Assembly (NCBI GenBank): GCA_002309295.1
Contig: DBXF01000019.1
Location: 4,077 to 22,604 of the forward strand
Reading direction: 5' to 3'
Origin: Bacteroidales bacterium UBA1219
GTDB lineage: Bacteria; Bacteroidota; Bacteroidia; Bacteroidales; P3
DNA length: 18,528 nt
The position numbers were made by a program, and so were the translations under genes. Each line of letters starts with the position of its first letter. Within the stretch, counting starts at the first letter, position 1. The notes under the pieces are model-generated. The model was not told where the DNA came from, did no database searches, and saw only the letters and a list, made by a program, of their open reading frames with translations. Positions 13,567 through 18,528 of this stretch are shown one piece after another.

Positions 13567-13773
13567 TTACAAAGCTTGTACTTCAACATCGCTTAACCAC
13601 ATAGTCGCGCCAGGATTTTTGTCGCCGTGCAATTTTTTGTATTCTTCATGAGCCTGTCTGTTCACCGCGGCATTATCGAGTGTTCTTTGTGAATGAATCA
13701 CTTGAAATGTGTAGCCTTTTGGCAAAAAATGACCGCTTTTTTTTACAGTGCATCTAAAACAATAACTTGACAT
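13567..13773 (-). CDS. Small hypothetical protein (68 aa)
   Basis: A 68-residue protein, MSSYCFRCTVKKSGHFLPKG at the start. The YxFRCTVKKSGHxxPKGYTFQV opening looks like a small beta-barrel-type domain seen in short hypothetical proteins of Bacteroidota, but no function can be given. Two cysteines (C5, C8) form a CxxC pair near the N-terminus. It lies in the same strand and between block genes with 78- and 80-nt gaps, which makes co-transcription likely; no promoter of the TAnnTTTG type is seen in those gaps. Confidence 0.6.
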   Translation of the reverse strand: MSSYCFRCTVKKSGHFLPKGYTFQVIHSQRTLDNAAVNRQAHEEYKKLHGDKNPGATMWLSDVEVQAL

Positions 13774-13853
13774 GATACTTTATTTTTTTTATGATTTAGC
13801 CTACTCTGTTTCAGAACTTTCGGCATTCTCCTTTATCGTCTAGAAGTATTATG

Positions 13854-14531
13854 TTATTCCAAGCCTTCGATATCGGTAATATATTCAATGCCTTTGTCGT
13901 TGAATTTTATTATTTTGCTTTCCCAATACTGTTCATCAAAGCTGAGTGGCCTGCCGCTTGCATTCGGTTTCATTACTATTTTGTCAGCTCCTTCGTAATT
14001 GAAGTTGCGTTCGTTAAGGAGGATTTCGCCTTCATGGTCGAATTCCGGGAATTTCTCATTTGCTCCGCGTTTGAATTTCTTAATGTCAAAAGGCTCTTTT
14101 ATGGATATCTTCAGTTTCCAACTGCAGCATTTTACTGTGGAAATTCTCATGAGGTAAAAACCATTGTGCTGTTTTTTTAGCCGGTCGTGAATATCTTTTA
14201 GGCTGTTGTTTATTTTTCTGTCTTTAGGAATCTTGTCTATTTCATCAAATAAAATGTCAAAATTTCCTTCAGGATAGTCAAGACTCACGCCACCTCTGTC
14301 ACATTCAAACCAAATAGTATTTTCTTCTACTTGTTTCCATAAGGTTTTGTCTTTTCTCCATGCTTTTATGTTCTCATCGTATATGTCGCTGGTACAAAAA
14401 TCCTCGTCCTTCAAAACTCGTTTTTTAATTTCAGCTACAAGTTTGTCGGGAAGGGGAATGAACATCAAACGATGTGCACGGCAACCTATGTTTATCCAAT
14501 AGGTTTTTGTTACAACAGTGTTTGTTTTCAT
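13854..14531 (-). CDS. Hypothetical protein (225 aa)
   Basis: A 225-residue soluble protein with no recognised domain. It starts MKTNTVVTKTYWINIGCRAH after an A-rich spacer and continues with mixed basic and acidic segments (WRKDKTLWKQVEENTIWFECDRGG; FDILFDEIDKIPKDRKINN). The composition is AT-driven (rich in Lys, Ile, Asn, Asp). It follows the acidic 271-residue gene by 37 nt. The sequence is beta-rich in appearance in the second half (FYLMRISTVKCCSWKLKIS). No signal peptide or TM helix. Confidence 0.68.
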   Translation of the reverse strand: MKTNTVVTKTYWINIGCRAHRLMFIPLPDKLVAEIKKRVLKDEDFCTSDIYDENIKAWRKDKTLWKQVEENTIWFECDRGGVSLDYPEGNFDILFDEIDKIPKDRKINNSLKDIHDRLKKQHNGFYLMRISTVKCCSWKLKISIKEPFDIKKFKRGANEKFPEFDHEGEILLNERNFNYEGADKIVMKPNASGRPLSFDEQYWESKIIKFNDKGIEYITDIEGLE

Positions 14532-14568
14532 TTTTGTAAACTTTTTAAAAATTAATTATTTTCGTTTT

Positions 14569-15384
14569 TTATTCATCAACGGCTTTGCTATAATTGTTCA
14601 TGTCATAAACGGCCACTGGGAAAGTAGGTTGTTCCTTGTTGTTTTTGATAAAATAGTTGTGACCGTCGTTGGTATCAGCGCCACCATCTTCATAATCAAG
14701 CTCAACTCTGTCATATATCACGCCCGTTATCATTTCAAAAGAGTCGAGCCCTTTAAGAGTCTCTTCTACCATGGACTTTTTTACTATCAATTTCTTGGGA
14801 TCGAATTCGCCTTTAGTAGTGAGATTGAAAGTGGGCTTCTCATACATTTCCCCATGAGAAATACTCAGCCAGAACCAATCTGTATCTTGGGGGACACGGT
14901 AAGCGTGGTCGGTAATATCTTTGAACATTGGAGCAAATTCTTTTTCGGCAGATTCTTCGTCTTCAAAATTGTTGAAACTGCATCCACTGTAACCTTGCTC
15001 GCAACAGATTGTTTTAATATCTGAGCTGTCAATGGTAGCTACCTCTTCGCCGTCCTCGTCTGTAACAACAATATAGAAATCCTCTTCTGCGTCAGGGTAA
15101 TAAACGCCGTCATCCACATTGGAGTCTCCCATCATTTCTACAAGTTTTCTCACATCATCTTCATATTCATCGCCATACCGGCTAAAGTCTTCGTTTTCGA
15201 CAGCCTCAACCAGATCTTCTTGTTGGGTGTAAAGACAATTCGTATAGCCTACAATTTCTGTCCAATTTTCTTGGTTTTCGAAACCATCGTCGATTTCCTC
15301 GTCAGTTGCATTTGGCAGTTCGATAAGATCTATACGATAGGCGTTGTCGGCCACTATTTCCAATTTGTAGGTGTGTTCTGTCAT
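14569..15384 (-). CDS. Acidic hypothetical protein (271 aa)
   Basis: A 271-residue strongly acidic protein, with clusters such as TDEEIDDGFENQE, DEYEDDVRKLVEMMGD and FEDEESAEKEF. The N-terminal half alternates strands with acidic loops and contains a small Cys cluster (CCEQGYSGC, residues about 136-144). The C-terminal half has FWLSISHGEMYEKPTFNLTTKGEFD. No known family is recognised. The acidity resembles DNA-mimic or immunity-type proteins, but nothing else supports either role. It is 41 nt downstream of the first block gene and probably in the same transcript. Confidence 0.7.
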   Translation of the reverse strand: MTEHTYKLEIVADNAYRIDLIELPNATDEEIDDGFENQENWTEIVGYTNCLYTQQEDLVEAVENEDFSRYGDEYEDDVRKLVEMMGDSNVDDGVYYPDAEEDFYIVVTDEDGEEVATIDSSDIKTICCEQGYSGCSFNNFEDEESAEKEFAPMFKDITDHAYRVPQDTDWFWLSISHGEMYEKPTFNLTTKGEFDPKKLIVKKSMVEETLKGLDSFEMITGVIYDRVELDYEDGGADTNDGHNYFIKNNKEQPTFPVAVYDMNNYSKAVDE

Positions 15385-15425
15385 GTTTTATTTGTTTTAG
15401 CTATTGTTATTGTTACTTGAAAATT

Positions 15426-16454
15426 TCATTTCTTTTTTAATAATTCGAAACCAATGACTGCATGATCTAGCAACTTGGTTATTGGATATCCAGTTTCTCT
15501 ATGCATTTTGTCAAGTTCATTTTTATGGCTTTTGTATATTTTGGCCATCATTTTGTGGTATGCTATAAAAATATCCAATTCTTTTTTCACATCTCCCAAC
15601 TGGTGTGTCTTTTTTAGTGCAGTTATTGTATATTTTCTGTCCATTGGTATTATCAAGTCAGGCAAAAATAAATGCAGGGCTTTAGAATCATATACCAGTC
15701 TTGAGTTATTTGTAGAAGGTCTTACATATAAAAAGATTTTTTCCAGATTTTCAATAATTTTCCCTGAGTTGCCGTTGAAATCCTCTAACTTACAGCGGCT
15801 TAAATTGTCCATATATACCTTTACGTCGTTGTAATATTTCAGGAAGTATTGCTCCTCGTACGGACTTATACGATCCAATCCCCAAAGACGAAGTGTATGG
15901 TATACATATTTGCCATCTTTACAGCGTGCGTCATACCCTTTTGTTATGAAATTCAAGTATCCTTTAGGATTGTATCCGCTGAACATGTCCTCTTCAGCTT
16001 TTTTTATGCACGCTTCCATTTTTTGAAAAGACTTGAATTCGCTTTCTAGATCTTGCAATTTAGCATTTTTTTCATAGTCCTGTTTTACCCATTCCAAGCG
16101 ATAAGTACCTGTTGGCTCGTCGGATTCAATAGCTTCTATACCCTCTTTTTTTGCAAATTTCACAAGTTCGTCAAAACTGTTTTTTGACCATGAGCTCATC
16201 AAGCCAACTCTTTCACCATCTGGCATTATAAGCCATTCATCTTTTTTCGTAAAAAATGCACTTTGTGCTCTTTGAGACTTGATGTCATTTTCTGTCATAA
16301 AGATTATTTTGCTACAATCATTATCTATGCGAACAGGGAAGTGCGAAGCCAAACTGGACAGGTCAGCTTTGGGATGCAATTCTAAAAACGCTTTGACTAT
16401 TCCTAATGCAATTCTGTTTTGCTCTTTGCCGTAAACTTTGATTCTTGTTATCAT
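15426..16454 (-). CDS. Hypothetical protein with SKxLH...PxD motif, first gene of the block
   Basis: A 342-residue protein. Residues 1-110 form an alpha/beta domain with a pattern seen in uncharacterised Bacteroidota proteins: helix GIVKAFLELHPKADLSSLA, then FFTKKDEWLIMPDGERVGLMSSWSKNSFDELVKFAKKEG. A coiled-coil-like charged helix follows (about 125-156). The C-terminal part carries LVYDSKALHLFLPDLIIPMD (253-272), reminiscent of the SKxLHxxxPxLxPxxD signature of helix-hairpin-helix-like small domains; whether it binds nucleic acid is untested. Two candidate promoters lie upstream (16504-16511 and 16823-16853). As the first gene of the block it is the most likely regulator or effector, but this is only positional inference. 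Confidence 0.75.
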   Translation of the reverse strand: MITRIKVYGKEQNRIALGIVKAFLELHPKADLSSLASHFPVRIDNDCSKIIFMTENDIKSQRAQSAFFTKKDEWLIMPDGERVGLMSSWSKNSFDELVKFAKKEGIEAIESDEPTGTYRLEWVKQDYEKNAKLQDLESEFKSFQKMEACIKKAEEDMFSGYNPKGYLNFITKGYDARCKDGKYVYHTLRLWGLDRISPYEEQYFLKYYNDVKVYMDNLSRCKLEDFNGNSGKIIENLEKIFLYVRPSTNNSRLVYDSKALHLFLPDLIIPMDRKYTITALKKTHQLGDVKKELDIFIAYHKMMAKIYKSHKNELDKMHRETGYPITKLLDHAVIGFELLKKK

Positions 16455-16503
16455 ATTACTTTGTTTTAATTAATATAACTGAAATTTCTGTTTTTTTCAC
16501 CTG

Positions 16504-16511
16504 CAAAAGTA
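16504..16511 (-). promoter_or_regulatory. Predicted proximal -7 element of the nine-gene block
   Basis: Minus-strand TACTTTTG followed by CA, 50 nt before the ATG of the first block gene. No TTTG is found 19-20 nt upstream, so this is weaker than the distal promoter. Confidence 0.4.
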
Positions 16512-16610
16512 AGATATTTAGACAAAGGTTTTTTGTCCGAATTCTGCCCTAATTGCAACAAATTTAAAATCAAAAACTTTAAAAGGTTATTCAAAGGTCT
16601 AAGCCACCAC

Positions 16611-16761
16611 TTTTGCCCTAAGCACGGATATGCAAATCTCCCGCACACAAAACTTTGGTACTGCGGCAAAAAAGTTAGCAAATGGTGTAACTTATAGAAA
16701 TTCAGCGAGTAATATGGGGGGGGTAAAATACTGACAGCCAAAAAGTTACACCTGTTTTGGC
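16611..16761 (-). promoter_or_regulatory. Structured 5' leader with possible pseudoknot
   Basis: Stem GCCAAAA/TTTTGGC (16737-16743 with 16755-16761) encloses an 11-nt loop. Nine loop bases (16744-16752) are exactly complementary to 16684-16692 (GGTGTAACT), giving a pseudoknot or an alternative pairing. A further 7-bp stem TTTTGCC/GGCAAAA joins 16611-16617 and 16665-16671. The segment lies between the distal promoter and the first gene of the block. Confidence 0.4.
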
Positions 16762-16822
16762 GCAATTTTTATAATATTGGTTATCAGCGGTGTGCATTTT
16801 TAGTATGTTTTAATAGATGGTG

Positions 16823-16853
16823 CAAAGTTACGAAAAAAAAACTAAACTTCAAA
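16823..16853 (-). promoter_or_regulatory. Consensus distal promoter of the nine-gene block
   Basis: Minus strand: TTTG (16850-16853), 19-nt spacer, TAACTTTG (16823-16830) followed by CA. It is the same architecture as at 4479-4509 and would give a leader of about 360 nt before the 16454 start. Confidence 0.6.
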
Positions 16854-17045
16854 AAGTTTTTTGATGAAAAGTGATCTGTAAACTGTGAACAGTTATGGGG
16901 AAGGGTGATGTGAAGATTCTCGGATTAACAGATTTCCCGAATGTCTGAATATCTAAAACCATTGTCAATTGTTAATTGTTCATTGTCAACCACTTCAGAC
17001 TTCCGCACTTCGAGTTCCGAACTAACTACCAACTGAATTCTGCAT

Positions 17046-18368
17046 CTACAATGACAGAAACATGGCGTAGTAAATAGGCAGGTAGGTAATGTTGTTTTTG
17101 TTATACACCTCGCGCTCGTTGGAGAGGACAAAAGCCCGTTTTACGTTATACAATCCGCCGTTCATAAAACGGTCGAGGGCGCTATGAACGGTGTAGTCCT
17201 TGCCGGATTTCACCTCGATAGGCAGCACCGACATGTTTTCCGTATCGTCAAATAGAAAATCTACCTCGCCATTTTTCTTGTTGTCATAATAGTAGAGTGA
17301 TAAGCCGTGTGCATACAGTTCCTGGGCCACCACATTCTCGTACACCGAACCAAGATTGACACTCCGCACATCGTTCATTATGGGCTGGATGTTGTTGCGG
17401 TAAAGCAATCCCGTAAGAATTCCCACGTCGTTCATATACAGTTTCAGAAGGTTTTTCCCGCTGCTTTCGAGCAATGGGTATGTGGGCTGGCTGATTGCTC
17501 TTGTCTCGATGGCCACTCCCGACGACACAAGGTAGTCGAATTCGTCGGCGTAGTTGGTCATGCGCTTCCCCTGTTTCTGTTCAATTTCGTTGGCTACAAT
17601 ACGTTTTTTCTGCCGTTCGAGATTGGAGGGTATCATGCCGTAGATGCGTTGAATTTTCAATCGACGGTGTTCCTCGTATCTCGCAGCATCTACGCCATAC
17701 AGGTGGTGCACATTTTGCTGGACATTTCTAACTTCGACGATATTCTGGCTCTCCACAAAAGTATTTATGGCATCGGGTAATCCTCCGACAATGAGGTACT
17801 TGCGAAACAAGTCCATTATTTTGTTGTGCAGGGCTTCGGACAACGAACTGCTATTCTGAAATAGCTCGCGCATATTGTCGATGAAAAGCTTTCCAACACC
17901 GTTGGCAATCAGAAATTCTTCAAAATCAAGTGGGTACATGTGCAGAATACGGATGCTTCCCAAAGGTATTGATGAGGTCTGCCGCAAGGCGATGCCCAGC
18001 ATCGAGCCGCTGGCTATATAGGTGTAACGGTTTTCGTCGCGGAGAAATTTCAACAGTGTAAGCATCTGTTCGTATGCCTGAATCTCGTCGATAAAAACCA
18101 GCGTCGTTTCCCTGTCGCGCATACGTTCTCCAGCTATGGTACTTAGAGCCATATAAAAATCTTGTGTCGTCCTGACATCGGCGAAAATCCGTTTTCCGAC
18201 CTTGTCCGTTTCCATATTTATTTCGATAAAGTTTGGAAACAGTCTTTTTCCAACGTGTCGGATGATGTAAGTTTTGCCGATTTGTCGAGCACCGTCCACA
18301 ACTAGTATTTTGTCGTTGCCCGACGTTAGGTGGCTATTTATCTGATTTTCAATCTTTCTATACAACAT
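17046..18368 (-). CDS. AAA-family ATPase with DUF4143 / PD-(D/E)XK-like C-terminus
   Basis: A 440-residue ATPase. The start is placed at MLYRKIENQINSHL (18366-18368), since the 49 in-frame codons before it are promoter repeats. Motifs: Walker A GARQIGKT (residues 24-31), Walker B TLVFIDEIQAY, sensor region YIASGSMLG, the characteristic YPLDFEEFL and YLIVGGLPDAI segments, and a DUF4143 domain ending in NGEVDFLF...LPIEVKSGK. The last has the E/D-xK layout of restriction-endonuclease-like folds. Such ATPases are very common in Bacteroidota and other anaerobes; their biological role is unsettled. It is a single-gene unit with its own promoter and no co-directional partner in view. Confidence 0.92.
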   Translation of the reverse strand: MLYRKIENQINSHLTSGNDKILVVDGARQIGKTYIIRHVGKRLFPNFIEINMETDKVGKRIFADVRTTQDFYMALSTIAGERMRDRETTLVFIDEIQAYEQMLTLLKFLRDENRYTYIASGSMLGIALRQTSSIPLGSIRILHMYPLDFEEFLIANGVGKLFIDNMRELFQNSSSLSEALHNKIMDLFRKYLIVGGLPDAINTFVESQNIVEVRNVQQNVHHLYGVDAARYEEHRRLKIQRIYGMIPSNLERQKKRIVANEIEQKQGKRMTNYADEFDYLVSSGVAIETRAISQPTYPLLESSGKNLLKLYMNDVGILTGLLYRNNIQPIMNDVRSVNLGSVYENVVAQELYAHGLSLYYYDNKKNGEVDFLFDDTENMSVLPIEVKSGKDYTVHSALDRFMNGGLYNVKRAFVLSNEREVYNKNNITYLPIYYAMFLSL

Positions 18369-18371
18369 AAT

Positions 18372-18447
18372 TACACTTTTCTTGTAAATTTGCAACTGCA
18401 AAAATACACTTTTCCTATAAAATAACCAAGGAAAAAATACACTTTTC
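18372..18447. repeat. Three 33-bp operator-like repeats upstream of the ATPase gene
   Basis: TACACTTTTC occurs at 18372, 18405 and 18438, an exact 33-nt period. The inner copy ends 3 nt from the ATG. On the minus strand each reads GAAAAGTGTA. They bracket the predicted promoter, so they could be operator sites on one face of the helix. Confidence 0.75.
18399..18430 (-). promoter_or_regulatory. Predicted promoter of the ATPase gene
   Basis: Minus strand: -7 TATTTTTG (18399-18406) followed by CA, and CTTG (18427-18430) 20 nt upstream. The -7 element overlaps the middle 33-bp repeat. Leader of about 25 nt. Confidence 0.5.
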
Positions 18448-18528
18448 CGTTTTTTTCTGAAAGCGGAAGTGGCTAATGAGTCAAGTTGTTTTAGTTGTTT
18501 AATATAAAAGTTCACAAGGTTGTTGTTA

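Larger units (their letters stand above)
16455..17045. other. Intergenic region with structured leader and promoters
   Basis: No convincing gene; the 99-codon frame at 16466-16765 has an unlikely composition and covers the inverted repeats. The left 400 nt form the predicted leader of the nine-gene block. The right part (16870-17045) holds simple repeats such as CAATTGTTAATTGTTCATTG near 16966-16985, and the end of the ATPase gene. Confidence 0.65.

Noticed and set aside
16466..16765. 99-codon minus-strand frame upstream of the nine-gene block
   Set aside because: Unusual composition, no start context, overlaps a -7 element and the inverted repeats, and resembles no protein; treated as leader sequence.
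18369..18515. 49-codon N-terminal extension of the ATPase
   Set aside because: It is made of the 33-bp repeats and contains the predicted promoter; the family normally starts at MLYRKI-like sequence.

Overview
The window looks like a Bacteroidota chromosome, most likely Bacteroidales. Several genes are preceded by the -33 TTTG / -7 TAnnTTTG promoter type of that phylum, usually as TAACTTTGCA, and Shine-Dalgarno signals are weak. The gene content fits: F-type ATPase genes, a CinA protein, an OadA/PycB-like carboxyltransferase, an ECF sigma operon and a DUF4143 ATPase. No rRNA, tRNA, CRISPR array or complete insertion sequence was seen.

Layout. (1) 1-1634, minus: atpH then atpA (cut by the window edge), with no atpB/E/F upstream; a promoter-bearing gap separates them from the divergent cinA. 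(2) 2006-3600, plus: cinA overlapping a DUF486 membrane protein gene. (3) 3601-5231: palindromic REP-like repeats and two tandem copies of an AT-rich gene resembling CdiI-type (DUF1436) immunity proteins. (4) 5355-7819, minus: an envelope-stress-like operon of ECF sigma factor, one-TM putative anti-sigma protein, Spy/CpxP-like protein, NUDIX hydrolase and a lipoprotein with a SecDF-P1-head-like domain. (5) 7867-10117, minus: a small secreted twin-CX3C protein and an OadA/PycB-like carboxyltransferase whose C-terminal carrier-like domain lacks the biotinyl lysine motif. (6) 10588-16454, minus: an AT-rich block of nine co-directional genes of mostly unknown function, with a promoter and structured leader upstream (16500-16853) and an intrinsic terminator downstream (10515-10544). 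(7) 17046-18368, minus: a DUF4143 AAA ATPase with three 33-bp operator-like repeats over its promoter.

The nine-gene block is the best candidate for an undescribed system. In transcription order it encodes a 342-residue protein with an SKxLH...PxD motif, an acidic 271-residue protein, a 225-residue protein, two small proteins, a three-TM membrane protein, a VWA protein with an altered MIDAS motif, a repeat protein with eight CxxC motifs exactly 22 residues apart, and a 203-residue protein. The last two share a near-identical N-terminal tag (DSTQDKxGG). No enzyme with an obvious catalytic motif is visible, so its role (defence, stress or envelope complex) is open.

All calls come from reading the sequence; family assignments rest on remembered motifs and no search was run.
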